Positions 37,706-47,871 of a DNA stretch of 64,000 nt are shown in pieces (the stretch's first letter is position 1; the number at the start of each line of letters is the position of its first letter). Origin of the DNA: Pycnococcus provasolii (taxonomy: Eukaryota; Chlorophyta; Pseudoscourfieldiophyceae; Pseudoscourfieldiales; Pycnococcaceae); the NCBI GenBank assembly GCA_938743325.2, contig OW568885.1, positions 496,001 to 560,000 of the forward strand, in the 5' to 3' direction. The translations under genes were made by a program, and so were the position numbers. The notes beneath the pieces were generated by a model, which had not been told where the DNA came from, did no database searches, and saw only the letters and a list, made by a program, of their open reading frames with translations.

Positions 37706-40700
37706 TCAGCCCGTAAAGGTTGATACCGCAGCCTTGCGATCACGGTCGACGGGCGTTTCGGAACGATCGCGCGCAGGGCGCTGCGCACTGCGCGCCCACG
37801 AGTTGTTCGATGCATGGGCAGATTCCTCCGCGGCCACGACGTCGCGCGTCGCGTCGCCCGCGCGGATCTTCGCCGCCAGACGGTCGTTGAGCGCAATCCC
37901 AACTTGACGTGCCGAGACGTCATCGCGCTTGGGTGGAGCCGGCCGCTTGGAGTAAGCCGCGAGCGAAAAGGCGCCTCCTCCACCACCGCCGCCTTGTGGC
38001 GGACCGTCACGATATGGGTTCACGTTGCTTGTGATGGTAGATCGAACCTCAATGGGATTTCCCGCGACGTCGTACTTGACTGCAGCAAGTGCTGCAGGGG
38101 CGGTGGGGTCGAACGGCCGAGGAATTCGCTCCGGAGCACCGGGGGAGGGCTGAGCAGGAGCGGGCAGTGCCAACACTGTCAACTCTTTCGGCGGGAGAGC
38201 GCCCGCAACCGCCGACGCCGACGCATCCTCCTCGTGCGCCTTGTCGGATAGGAGCAGCACAGGAGCTGGCGCTGGAAGCAAGCCCTGAGCCTCCGCGTCG
38301 GCACGAGCCTTTATCGCGAGAATCGCCTGGTCGCGGAATTCATCCATGATCCAGCGATCTTTCGTCTCAGGACTCACAGTCGTGTCGCGCTTTCTCCCTC
38401 GCATCTGGTAGAATACGTACACGAGCGCGAATATTACCGCCGCGCCAGCCAGCGAGCCGATCAGCGCCATCACAGCCTCGATGCCAAACTCGTCGCGTGG
38501 TGACTTGGGCGCCACCACTTCAGGCGCCACCTTCTCGTAGTCTGGCGGCGGCGGCGGTGGCGAGGGTGGTGGCGGTCCGGGTGCACGAGTTAACACAAGC
38601 GGCGTGCGGTAGAAAAATGCAGTCACGGGCACGCCACGAGAACGGGCGGACGAGGCGAGCTCGCCGCTGTCTAACGCTTTCTTTAGCGCCTCAAGCCCGC
38701 TTGCCGCCTCCGCGCTCGTGCTGAACATGACACGCGCCTGCATACGCGTCTCATCGCCGACAGCAAGAACGCCGCGGCGACGTAGAAGGCGGCGGTCAAA
38801 GCCGCATGGGCTGGCAATGTCATGAAGCGTGACATTTGACGCCATTGTGGATGTTGCATTCGCAAGAGCGAGGATGATTGCCACACGCTCGGCGGTTGTT
38901 TCGGTGATGAGTGGGGGAAGGAAGTTCGTGGCGCAGAGCACAATGGAGAGTTGCGAACTTCCCCATGCAATCGGAGGGTTCGGTGGCGGCGGTGGGCTCG
39001 GCGGCGGTGGTGGAAACGGAAGCGGCGGCGGCGGCGGCGGCGGCGGACTGGGAGGTGGAGGGCTCGGGGGAGGTGGCGGTGGCGGTGGCGTAGAGGGCCG
39101 TTCCGGCGGTGACGGAGGTGGACTTGGTGACGGAGGTGGACTTGGCGGCGGCGGGCTGAACGGCGGTGGTGGAGGGCTTTTGATTGGCGGAGCTGGTGGG
39201 CTCGGCACGTCAGGCGGTGGCATCGGCGGCGATGGCGGTGGTGGCGGATTGTTGGCCGGACAACCTTTTGGATGCCAGGCAAAGTAGACCTTGATCAGGA
39301 AGCTGTTGTCCTCGTCCGATTCCGAGACCATGCGATTTGCGTCGAGCGTGACATTAATCACATGCTCCCACACGCTGAGCTGATCATAGCGCATGCGCAC
39401 TCCCTCAAGAGTGTCGTATGTGCAGTTGCCCCGAATGCTTTGCGACCGTAGAATGGAGCAGCCGAATGAGACTTGCGTCGTTCGCTGCTGTCCGATTGCT
39501 AGCTCTGCTTGCATGCGAGAAGTTGCATCTCCGTTATAGCGAACAGCAGGCACGTGGCGCACGAGCTCGCCATCGACTTGGACGGTGTCAGCCCACGCTG
39601 GTGCCGCACGCACCTTGCCGATGTTGGTCGTTCTGTACACCATATCAAAACCAACGGCGAGGACATTTTCTTGCTCCTGCGTCAGATCGCTCGCCGCGCC
39701 AAGTTGCCGCACGATGCCACCTGTCGTGTACACCTTGATATGTTTGCGTTCAAGGCATATGTTGGAGGTCCACATGGCAGTCTTGCCAGCCACCGTCACG
39801 GTACAGCCAGCATCGAGGTCTGCTGGTTCTAGCACAGGCGGTGGGTTGGGCGGTGGCGGCGGTGGAGGGCTGGGCGGCGGCTTAGCCGTGGGGCACGCGG
39901 TGACCCACGTGAAGTATATGTCCACGGAGTACGTTCCTTTCGGCGCACCGCCGTAGCGCTCAGGAACGGCGTCGTAGTAGTCCAGCCGCAGCTCGAGCAC
40001 GTTTCGTCCCTGCGGTGCGACGTCACTGACGAGGTGAAGTCCACGGCTCCCTGGGCCGGGAACGCAGCTGTCTGACCCGAAGTCGAGGCCCGTTGGCACG
40101 CCATCAATCACGGCGTACGGCGATGGTTTGCGGTACGTCGCCGACTCGCACGGCGTGGCGTTGTGCAGAATGGTGCGCTCTTCATTGACGAGGAGCGTGG
40201 TGCGCGGGTAGTCGATCGCCATCAGATCTTCGTTGAATAGCAGCGCATTCGTGTACGTGGTGACGACGTCCACCTCTCCCTGATTTCCCTCGATGTACGC
40301 GACGTCGATTCCGTAGCCGTAGTCGTACTCCACCTCGCGCGAGCTGTTGTAGAGCTGCGTGCGCACTAGGTCGCTCTTAATCAGGCATACGTTTGACCTC
40401 CACGGCACCCACTTGCCAGCGATCCAGAGCCCACTCGGCGGGCTGAAGAGTCTCGGAAGAGGCGTTGGTGGCACAGGTGGCGGAGGAGGCAGCGGTGGCG
40501 GTGAGTTTGTGGGGCAATAAATCCAGCTGAAGAACACGGTGACGGACGCCTCGAGGAGCGCCGTTGCGTTCGAGGGCACGAGTCCGAACGCATTTCCCGT
40601 GTCGACGCGCAGAAGAAGCGGATACCCTCTTTTCTTCAGTTCTCCGAGCTCGACGACGCTGACGCCTTGTCGCGCGCTCGGTGGCGCGAGCGGCGGAAGG

Positions 40701-41344
40701 TCGTTTGCGGTTCGGACGACACGCCGGAACGTGCTGGTGACTGTACGTGTCGTCTTGTATCCAAATTTGTTGACGTCTGTGTGCGCAACGGTGAGCGAGA
40801 GATTTCCGTCCAGGTAAACGTCATCCTTCCAGATGGCGGCGGTTGTATTGATGTTTCCGTCTGCTCCTGCGTTGTAGACGCTGTACGCGACGCTGAAACC
40901 GCGCCCTAGGACTTTCAAGCTTTCCTCAACCTCCCCTTCGGCGAACGGCACTTCCTCCGGCGTTAGGCACACGGAAGCGCCCCACGGTACTGTTTGCGTG
41001 CCGACGGTGATTGTGTTTGTGAGTTGCAGTACAGGCGTTTGCGGGAGTGGCGGCGGCGGCGGTGGCGGCGAAGCAGCGCTGGAGGCGAAGCACTCCAGTC
41101 TGGGTGCTGCCAGTGCTTGGAACGGGAAAGTGCATAGGAGCACAACACACAAGAGGGGAGACAAGACCGTGAACAAGTAAAGGTTATAGTCAGGCCGCAA
41201 GCTTTTCCTTCTTCTTCTTCTTCTTCCAGAAAGCCTCCGCCGCCGCTGAAAAACGGAGAGGAGTGCAGGCGGTGGCGGCGCTACTCCTTGCAAGTCACAG
41301 GTGGAGACACCGCCCACACCTGAATTGGCGGCGTCCATGGCCAT
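37706..41344 (-). CDS. Large hydroxyproline-rich membrane glycoprotein with three CARDB-like domains
   Basis: The 1212-aa product has a basic N-terminus and a hydrophobic signal segment (about 52-80). Three related domains of about 200 residues follow, each with a Trp-x-(S/N)-x-x-C-L opening (PWGASVCL, PWRSNVCL, MWTSNICL) and each ending in a beta strand such as YFTWVTACPTA or YFAWHPKGCPAN. The third holds DANRMVSESDEDNSF, the typical CARDB pattern (aDp.n.v.EsdE.NN). Pro/Ser spacers separate the domains, and a longer SPPPP rod (about 90 residues) precedes a small globular unit. One membrane helix lies at about 952-976 (MALIGSLAGAAVIFALVYVF). A 230-residue cytoplasmic tail follows. An outer-surface adhesion or wall role is inferred. 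The overall plan resembles the G8 protein at 47872. Confidence 0.8.
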   Translation of the reverse strand: MAMDAANSGVGGVSTCDLQGVAPPPPALLSVFQRRRRLSGRRRRRRKSLRPDYNLYLFTVLSPLLCVVLLCTFPFQALAAPRLECFASSAASPPPPPPPLPQTPVLQLTNTITVGTQTVPWGASVCLTPEEVPFAEGEVEESLKVLGRGFSVAYSVYNAGADGNINTTAAIWKDDVYLDGNLSLTVAHTDVNKFGYKTTRTVTSTFRRVVRTANDLPPLAPPSARQGVSVVELGELKKRGYPLLLRVDTGNAFGLVPSNATALLEASVTVFFSWIYCPTNSPPPLPPPPPVPPTPLPRLFSPPSGLWIAGKWVPWRSNVCLIKSDLVRTQLYNSSREVEYDYGYGIDVAYIEGNQGEVDVVTTYTNALLFNEDLMAIDYPRTTLLVNEERTILHNATPCESATYRKPSPYAVIDGVPTGLDFGSDSCVPGPGSRGLHLVSDVAPQGRNVLELRLDYYDAVPERYGGAPKGTYSVDIYFTWVTACPTAKPPPSPPPPPPPNPPPVLEPADLDAGCTVTVAGKTAMWTSNICLERKHIKVYTTGGIVRQLGAASDLTQEQENVLAVGFDMVYRTTNIGKVRAAPAWADTVQVDGELVRHVPAVRYNGDATSRMQAELAIGQQRTTQVSFGCSILRSQSIRGNCTYDTLEGVRMRYDQLSVWEHVINVTLDANRMVSESDEDNSFLIKVYFAWHPKGCPANNPPPPPSPPMPPPDVPSPPAPPIKSPPPPPFSPPPPSPPPSPSPPPSPPERPSTPPPPPPPPSPPPPSPPPPPPPPLPFPPPPPSPPPPPNPPIAWGSSQLSIVLCATNFLPPLITETTAERVAIILALANATSTMASNVTLHDIASPCGFDRRLLRRRGVLAVGDETRMQARVMFSTSAEAASGLEALKKALDSGELASSARSRGVPVTAFFYRTPLVLTRAPGPPPPSPPPPPPDYEKVAPEVVAPKSPRDEFGIEAVMALIGSLAGAAVIFALVYVFYQMRGRKRDTTVSPETKDRWIMDEFRDQAILAIKARADAEAQGLLPAPAPVLLLSDKAHEEDASASAVAGALPPKELTVLALPAPAQPSPGAPERIPRPFDPTAPAALAAVKYDVAGNPIEVRSTITSNVNPYRDGPPQGGGGGGGAFSLAAYSKRPAPPKRDDVSARQVGIALNDRLAAKIRAGDATRDVVAAEESAHASNNSWARSAQRPARDRSETPVDRDRKAAVSTFTG

Positions 41345-42151
41345 GGAGTCCCCTTATGTATGCCCGGGGAGAGGCGAGTTATGCGCGGCCGGGACTCTGG
41401 TCGGGACCTTCCTCAAGCAAGAATGGATGGATTTCGGGGTTGGGAACCAGCTGGACTCAAGGGGTGGTGCACTTGGCTGGGCTACGATAATAAGGAATGG
41501 GCTTCGGCCGCTTTGCCACGCTCTTCCCTCTTCCTTCTCTTCCCTTCTGTTCCCTTCTTCCCTGCAATCCCTACTCGTATTTTATTCTGCACTGTAGAGA
41601 CCGTTAAGGTTACTGGCTACTCCGTCCTCGCCTCCTCCTTCCCAAGTTCCCACTTCCCATGTCCCAACCATTGTGATATGTATCCCCTTGTCTTATTTTT
41701 ATTTTGTTTCTTCTCGGGAGAGGCTGGTCATCAGGTGTCAGACAGCGCTCGCCTCTCGCCTCTCGCCTCTCGCCTCTCGGCACTTCCTCCTACATACTGC
41801 CATCCCGCCTGACTGCCTTGAATCTCTGTACCATAGTCCGTGGGACGGCTACATTAGACTACTGTATGCGTCTTGACGACAAGTCCTCTGTCCAGTCTGA
41901 AGACGAGGAGGAGGAAGCCCTAGCCCTAGCCCTAACCCTAACCCTAACCCTAGTCCCTAGCCCTAGCCCTAACCGAGGCATCAAGGCATCTTTTTCTCGT
42001 TTGTTTGTTTGTCTGTGTTTCTCGTTTCAAATCGAATAGGGGATACTTCATCAGAAGAAGGGGACCGAAAAAAGTGAAATTCCCCCCCGCCCCCAGAATC
42101 TTCCCCCTCGGAATATTCTCGCCATCCACTCGCTTTTGGAGCATCAAAAGT
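41345..42151. other. Divergent gap between surface glycoprotein and IBtk-like gene
   Basis: 807 bp. A fourfold 7-bp repeat TCGCCTC lies at about 41749-41777. The CCCTAA/CCCTAG array is at 41917-41974. The rest is pyrimidine-rich and without a supported ORF. Confidence 0.6.
41917..41974. repeat. Telomere-type array, CCCTAA flanked by CCCTAG variants
   Basis: Central CCCTAA units are bracketed on both sides by CCCTAG units. It is 178 bp upstream of the IBtk-like start codon. Confidence 0.85.
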
Positions 42152-45100
42152 ATGGCAGCCAAGCCTTCCCCCGCGCCTGCGCCTGCGTCTGCGCCTGCGT
42201 CTGCGTTGTCTGCACAAGCAAGAGTCGTGGAGAAAGTGCTTGCATGTGCTGAGCACCCCGTATCCTCCCGCGCGGCACTCGTCTTGTCGCTACGAAAACA
42301 CCTCGACCGCCTGCTCATGAACACTTCCGTGTACCAAGCATCCGATGCCATCGTCGACGACTCCGTGCCGCTCCGCGACGCGCGAGGACGACGACTCGAG
42401 CTCGCGCCCTTACACTGCTGCGCACTTTCAAGGCACGGCGACGACATCGTCGCCTTACTGGTTGACACGTTCGGGGCGACTGTTAACATAACCAACCCAA
42501 AGGGGTGGACGCCTCTGAACGTCGCACTGTCGCTGGGAAACATCGCCGTCGCGCAGGCGCTCGTCGCGCGTGGAGCGTCGCCGCTTGAAGGGACGCGTCC
42601 ACCCGTCGACGCCGTCTCCACCAGGCTCGCGCGACTGCTTCTGCCACCGCCGGTTCCGCAGACTCGTTCGCCCACCACACACACTCGTTCGCGACGACGA
42701 CGACGACAACGACGACGACGACGAGCGGAGGATGACGGGGATATGTTCTTTGGAGAGATCGAGCTCGACAACGACCAGGAAGAAGATGTCGACGAAGGTG
42801 ACGACGACGACGAAGGGGACGACATCACGCTCAGCAGCGACGACGATGACGACGACGGCGGCGGCGGCGCGAATATCGAAGACACAAACATCCAGCCTCC
42901 TCCGCACGGCGATTTCGAGGGTGTGCCGACGTCGCTCGGGTCGACAGGATCGTATGGTTCGTACGGCGCTCTTGCCAGCCCGCTTAAGCATCGCGCATAC
43001 TCCGAGCAGAATGCTGAAACGTCAGCAGGAGCGCAAGACGACGACGGAAGAGGGGACGCGAATGGATACACCTCACGAGGCGTATTCTCGTGGGGTAATG
43101 GTGCAAACTATCAGCTTGGTAGCGGATACCTTGGTGTGACGCGCAGTGCAGGGCGCGTTGAGGTTGCAAACGACGAAAAACGTCAACCAATTGACGCTGC
43201 GACGATCTCGGCATCGAAGTACGCATCAGCCATGGTCACAACCGACGGCCGACTCTTCACGTGGGGCTTTGGTCGAGGTGGACGACTGGGTCACGACCTG
43301 CTCCGTAGCTCGTCGTCAGATGGCATCGCGGGAGTATTCGGCTCATCGGCATCCAAGAATAGCGCGCTCGAAAGTCCAAACACTTTCGTCGTTCTGTATC
43401 CCAGGCAGGTGGACTTCGACGAAAACGCCGTCCCTCGTTCCTTGCACACGCACGTGCGCATCGCCCGTGTCAGCATGGGAAAACATCACGCGCTTGCTTG
43501 CACATTCGCGTGCGACGGCGGGGATGTGTACAGCTGGGGGAATAATATGCACGGGCGCCTGGGTATGCCTGTGGCATCCAGCATGACGGCGCTTTCGAGC
43601 AGTCCCGCCAACGCGTCGTTCTCGCCTCAGACGACGATGCAAAATCACCCGGACGACGAGACTGCGTGCTCGATGCGTGTGACACCTGGTCGCGTGTCCA
43701 GCTCGGCGCTGGCGAGCTGCGTGGCTGTCGAGGTGTGTGCGGCGAACAAGCACAGCGTGGTGCTGACTGACGACGGGCAGGTGTTCACCTTTGGCTGCAA
43801 CGAGCACCGCCAGCTCGGCTACGTGCTGTTCGACCCTCGGGACTGTCGCACTGAGCTTCGTTACTGCCACGTACCACACCGAGTGGAGTTCGCAATCGGA
43901 GAGAGTCCACTGCCAACGCGCGTTGCCTCGATGGACGCTCCACGACTGTGTCGCGTTGCGGCGAGCAAGCGCCACACAGTGGTTTTGAATGGACGAGGGG
44001 ACATATTTTGCTGGGGCGGCAGTGCGACGCGTGCATCAATCACCGCCGGCACGAGCGATGCCGCAGCCACGAGGGAACTTGTTAGACGCGTACAGGTGCC
44101 TCCTCTCGGACATTCCAGCCCGTCGGCTGCGAGTGCTAGCAAGAACGATGACGGTGGCTGGCAACGTGCTCGTGGAGGTGCAGATGTGGAGTATCCCAAG
44201 TTTGTGCACGTCGCGGCTGGATTGGCTCACTCCGTCGCGCTGACGGATGACGGCGTTGCGTATATGTGGCGCTCGGGGGACGACAAACCGCAGGCGAAGC
44301 CTATCGCGGCCCGTCTGGCAACGATCACCCCTCCCGGGATGGAGCAGCGTCGATTCTCGGACGTGTCAATGGGAAAGTTTCGTGGCGTGCTTGTGGATGC
44401 CTCGGGCGATGTGCTGCTGTTCGAGAGTCCTCGCCCGCGCCAGCGCAGAGGCAGTGCGGGTGGCGACGACAACGACTACACGCCACAAACACCGCCCACC
44501 TCGTCCGCCATCGTCGTCAGTGTGCCGGATGGGCGAATCGACGACGATCTCGCTCGCATTACCTTCGAGCGCGTGCCAGGTTTGAAGCGTGTCACGCGCG
44601 TCAGCGTTGGTGAGAAGCATTCACTCGCACTGCAGGCGATTTGGTACCCGCACGTGCCCACGGCGCAGGAGCACGAGCAGGGAACACTTCGCAGTCTCGC
44701 GGAAGATGCAGTGATGCGAAGCATCACCGAACCACGCGCAGCGATGGATGCTCTCGAGTATGCATATTATCTCGACTCCGAGCGGCTGTGGAAATTGTGT
44801 GCAGGTGTCGTGCTTGGAAATCTCGACGCGGTACTCTCCTCCGCCCACGGACTGGCAAGCTTTCGAGACGCTGATACCGATGCACTGCGGCAGCTCGAGG
44901 GAGAAGTTCACGGCGATGCGGCAGCTTGCTGGTGTCAGATGGACAACAGGTCTCGTGCCAAAAAGGCACGCGTGCTGATTCCCGAGGATCTCGCACTCCC
45001 GCTGAAGGTGGCTGTGGACGAGCGGTCGTCGTCAAGCATCACATCCACGTCATCCACGATCCCGGCTCCCGTGTCGTCGTCGTATCCGCCGCCGGTGCAA

Positions 45101-46030
45101 CTTCAGACTATGCCGATGCCCTCGTCTCCGTCATCAGCAGCCACACCTCCCACGCAGTCGTCTCCACCCCTTTCGCGCAACGCCCGACGGCGTATGAAGA
45201 AGAAGGAGGCGGCTGCGACGGGAGTTCACGGCAGCCTTTCCGCGGCTTTTGCAAGCCCTCTCAAGCCGACGAAATCAGCAGACGAGGTCACCACTACTAC
45301 CAACATACATGCCGCCATGTCACCCGTGCAGCCACAGGCGCCATCAACGCCCAAAGCTCCACCATCCACATCCTCGACCACGTCCTCGCCGCTGACACCC
45401 GTCTCTGCTCCAAGCGGCGGCAGCGGCAAGCCACCATCCCCTGCACGCGGCGGCGGCGGCGGCGGCAGCGGCAAGAAGAAGTTGGCCAAAGGCAGTCTAA
45501 CAAGCTTCTTGACGGGTGAGTTGGAGCGGAAGGCGCGTCCACGATCCCTGCCAGCATCTGGCTTTCCTTCTCCAATCCGTGGATGGGAACCATCGGCTGC
45601 GATTGGATCGACGTCGTCGGAAAAAGCGGCAGTTTCCGCATCGTCGAACGCGACAACGCCACAGGCGACTCCGAAACGATCTCTGCTTGATATCCAGCGC
45701 GAGCAGAGCGCGGAGGAGGAGCGTCGACGTGTCGAGGCGGAGCGTGAGCGGCAGAGAACTTCTGTTCGCGCTCTCGCGAATAAGTCGAAGGATAAGGTGC
45801 GCGTCTGGGTTGGCAGCGACGCAGCGTCAAAGGCACCTGTTCCTTCTCTTGCGAAGCATCTGCTAAAGGCTGAGCGCCAGCGCCAGCGCTGCGAACGCGC
45901 CGGCTTTCCGCAACTGGGCAGTGGCAGCAGTAGTGCACCATCGGACACGCCCTGGCGCGCGAAACAAAGTGTGTGGGGTCTCGTCGGAGGCGAGGAGTCG
46001 GCGAATTTTCCAGCTCTCGGAGCAAGCTGA
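42152..46030 (+). CDS. Ankyrin plus RCC1-repeat protein, IBtk-like
   Basis: A 1292-aa product from the ATG at 42152 (an upstream in-frame start at 42005 adds 49 leader-like residues). Ankyrin units (APLHCCALSRHGDDIVALLV, GWTPLNVALSLGNIAVAQAL) lie at about 80-150. A highly acidic Asp-run linker follows. Then come RCC1 units: FSWGNGANYQLGSG, LFTWGFGRGGRLGHD, VYSWGNNMHGRLG, VFTFGCNEHRQLGY and IFCWGGSA, between about 300 and 850. Beyond them MDALEYAYYLDSERLWKLC resembles the helical segment after BTB domains in IBtk, though a BTB fold itself is not clear. A long Ser/Pro-rich tail ends with NFPALGAS, as in IBtk and PAM2-like proteins. Human IBtk is a cullin-3 substrate receptor; a similar role is possible. 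Confidence 0.85.
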   Translation: MAAKPSPAPAPASAPASALSAQARVVEKVLACAEHPVSSRAALVLSLRKHLDRLLMNTSVYQASDAIVDDSVPLRDARGRRLELAPLHCCALSRHGDDIVALLVDTFGATVNITNPKGWTPLNVALSLGNIAVAQALVARGASPLEGTRPPVDAVSTRLARLLLPPPVPQTRSPTTHTRSRRRRRQRRRRRAEDDGDMFFGEIELDNDQEEDVDEGDDDDEGDDITLSSDDDDDDGGGGANIEDTNIQPPPHGDFEGVPTSLGSTGSYGSYGALASPLKHRAYSEQNAETSAGAQDDDGRGDANGYTSRGVFSWGNGANYQLGSGYLGVTRSAGRVEVANDEKRQPIDAATISASKYASAMVTTDGRLFTWGFGRGGRLGHDLLRSSSSDGIAGVFGSSASKNSALESPNTFVVLYPRQVDFDENAVPRSLHTHVRIARVSMGKHHALACTFACDGGDVYSWGNNMHGRLGMPVASSMTALSSSPANASFSPQTTMQNHPDDETACSMRVTPGRVSSSALASCVAVEVCAANKHSVVLTDDGQVFTFGCNEHRQLGYVLFDPRDCRTELRYCHVPHRVEFAIGESPLPTRVASMDAPRLCRVAASKRHTVVLNGRGDIFCWGGSATRASITAGTSDAAATRELVRRVQVPPLGHSSPSAASASKNDDGGWQRARGGADVEYPKFVHVAAGLAHSVALTDDGVAYMWRSGDDKPQAKPIAARLATITPPGMEQRRFSDVSMGKFRGVLVDASGDVLLFESPRPRQRRGSAGGDDNDYTPQTPPTSSAIVVSVPDGRIDDDLARITFERVPGLKRVTRVSVGEKHSLALQAIWYPHVPTAQEHEQGTLRSLAEDAVMRSITEPRAAMDALEYAYYLDSERLWKLCAGVVLGNLDAVLSSAHGLASFRDADTDALRQLEGEVHGDAAACWCQMDNRSRAKKARVLIPEDLALPLKVAVDERSSSSITSTSSTIPAPVSSSYPPPVQLQTMPMPSSPSSAATPPTQSSPPLSRNARRRMKKKEAAATGVHGSLSAAFASPLKPTKSADEVTTTTNIHAAMSPVQPQAPSTPKAPPSTSSTTSSPLTPVSAPSGGSGKPPSPARGGGGGGSGKKKLAKGSLTSFLTGELERKARPRSLPASGFPSPIRGWEPSAAIGSTSSEKAAVSASSNATTPQATPKRSLLDIQREQSAEEERRRVEAERERQRTSVRALANKSKDKVRVWVGSDAASKAPVPSLAKHLLKAERQRQRCERAGFPQLGSGSSSAPSDTPWRAKQSVWGLVGGEESANFPALGAS

Positions 46031-46085
46031 GAGGAAAACACTACTTTATGTATTTACAGTTTTTATTTACTTTCAAATCTGCCAA

Positions 46086-47033
46086 CTACTCAGGTTCATA
46101 CTCAGCGTCGCTGTCCTCCTCCTCAACTTGTTGTTGTGCGGGCGGTGCAGCCGCCACTGCCGCTGCCGCTGTTTCATCCTTTTCTTCCGATCTTTTTCTT
46201 TTCGCACCCAGGACTACGGCGTCCGCCGTCTCCACTTCCGCGTGCGCCAAGTCGAATGCGTCGGCATGTGCACGCGCACGCGCGGCAGCCTCGCCAAGAG
46301 CGTCCGCCGCCTCTCTCAGGTTCGCCGCCGCCTCGCGGCACATGCTCTTTCCGTTTCCGATCGCCTCAGCCCAGAACTCGGTCGTGACGCGCCCCTCCTT
46401 GAGTGCGGCTGCCACGCCCCCTGTGGCGTTCGTGTACTCTCGTATTTTCTCAAGCACAAGCTTGGCTTTCGACGACGTTTCCGCCGCCTTTTGGAGGGAT
46501 GGCCTGAGCGCCGCCGTTGTTGTGTCGACGCTGTATGCGCTGACGTCAACGTTTTCTGCGTCGTTCTCTTTTGACGCCGGCGCAGCGTTCGCCTCCGCCG
46601 GCTTGTTTGTGCTTGCACCCGCGTCTTGGTTGTTGAGTCCGCACGTCGCTCTGAGCGCGGTCATCGCGGGTCCCGTACCGAAGAGTTTGCGTTCATCCCA
46701 CGTTCGAACTAGTCTCGTGATTCTGTCTCTCGTTTTGTCCGATGCGTCTGTTGGTGCGTCGCCGTACGCGCGTGCGATGGCTGCGGGTATATGTTTCCAG
46801 AACGCGTTAATGAACTCGGGTCCTTTTTTGCGCGAGTTTTGCAGGACGTGGTTCGCGAGGTAGAGCAGCGTGATGTGTCTATTCGTTGGGGATGCGTTGA
46901 AGTGTTCGTTCCAGATGTCCGCGACTAGAGGCGCCTGTCTCCGATAAAAGAGGCAGTACGACGCGGCGTCTTCGATGGAGTCTTGACTTGAGTTGAGTTT
47001 CGCCAGTCGCGCCAAAAGCGAAGTGCGGTTCAT
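46086..47033 (-). CDS. CID-domain protein (Rtt103/RPRD1-like)
   Basis: The 315-aa product has an N-terminal CTD-interacting domain (1-130) with the characteristic helices: LLARLAKLNSSQDSIEDAAS, HITLLYLANHVLQNSRKKG, FINAFWKHIPAAIARAY and RLVRTWDERKLFG. This domain reads the phosphorylated heptad tail of RNA polymerase II. A coiled coil follows (about 185-275), as in RPRD1A/B and yeast Rtt103, and the tail is acidic (EEEDSDAEYEPE). Expected role: transcription termination or CTD phosphatase recruitment in the nucleus. It converges with the IBtk-like gene with a 55-bp gap. Confidence 0.92.
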   Translation of the reverse strand: MNRTSLLARLAKLNSSQDSIEDAASYCLFYRRQAPLVADIWNEHFNASPTNRHITLLYLANHVLQNSRKKGPEFINAFWKHIPAAIARAYGDAPTDASDKTRDRITRLVRTWDERKLFGTGPAMTALRATCGLNNQDAGASTNKPAEANAAPASKENDAENVDVSAYSVDTTTAALRPSLQKAAETSSKAKLVLEKIREYTNATGGVAAALKEGRVTTEFWAEAIGNGKSMCREAAANLREAADALGEAAARARAHADAFDLAHAEVETADAVVLGAKRKRSEEKDETAAAAVAAAPPAQQQVEEEDSDAEYEPE

Positions 47034-47054
47034 GATGAGGAAACCAACAAGCCC

Positions 47055-47062
47055 TATATATA
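47055..47062 (-). promoter_or_regulatory. TATA-like element before the CID gene
   Basis: TATATATA on the minus strand, 22 bp from the ATG at 47033. If used as a TATA box the leader would be almost absent, so its role is uncertain. Confidence 0.35.
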
Positions 47063-47258
47063 GGATGGCTTATGTATGGCGTCTTCCAAGCGTTATTTTA
47101 GTTAGTCTATGTTATGTATGGCGCCCGATCCGGATGGCCGAGAGCAAGAACGAACGGGGAGTAATGCGACGAGGGTATGAAAATGAGAATGGAAAAAAAA
47201 GAGGGAGAACAACACTTTGAGAGCGGAACAACAAGAACGGCGCCGGTCCGAGTTGTTC

Positions 47259-47329
47259 GGGGTTGGGGTTGGGGTTTCTGTTTCGGGGTTTCAGGGTAGG
47301 TTGGGGTTTGAGTTTGAGTTAGGGGTTGG
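47259..47329. repeat. Degenerate telomere-like G-rich region
   Basis: GGGGTTGGGGTTGGGGTTT, then GGGGTTTCAGGGTAGG and GTTAGGGGTTGG. It resembles decayed TTAGGG units with T and G expansions, 226 bp upstream of the CID start. Confidence 0.55.
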
Positions 47330-47871
47330 CCGCGAGTGTTGGCACGCATCCTCGAGGCCCTTAAACTTAAACTTATCGTGCATCCGTTCCAGAAGTTCTG
47401 TTTACAAGTCGTGTGATGGAAGTGGTCAAGTACGTACGGTACGGTACCTTAATTCTCTTTCGATGAAGAAGGACAATTCTAAGGAGCGCACGCCTCCTCC
47501 CTCACGCCTCCTTTCACACGCCTCCTGGCACACGTCTCCCATTGAGAACAATGCATTCCGTTGTATCTCTCTCTGTGTGCGCTGTGGTGGATCCCCTGGA
47601 CCCTGCACTTAGTACCAGCCTTGGTGTGGTGGGTCCCCTCCTAGGCAACCTCCTCCGCGCTCGCGAGGGCCAGCCGCGGCCACCTACATACTTCCGTTCG
47701 GCCGGTTGGATCAGGGTTGGAGCACGCGCACGTTCCATTTTTCATTTTTCATTTTTCATTTTTCACAATTTCATCTCTAGTAAGCACAGGTAGTAGTACC
47801 TCACGACTCATCTCATCATCAGTAACACGTCCCGGTTATCCTGCTCCTTAACTTGTGAGTGATTGCTCGTG

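Larger units (their letters stand above)
47034..47871. other. Divergent gap between the CID gene and the G8-domain gene
   Basis: 838 bp. It includes a TATA-like run 22 bp before the CID start, a degenerate telomere-like region (47259-47329) and a fourfold ATTTTTC repeat (about 47736-47765). No ORF supported. Confidence 0.6.

Noticed and set aside
4045-47329. Idea that the window is subtelomeric because of TTAGGG arrays
   Set aside because: The arrays are short, scattered over 43 kb in both orientations, and placed between ordinary housekeeping genes.
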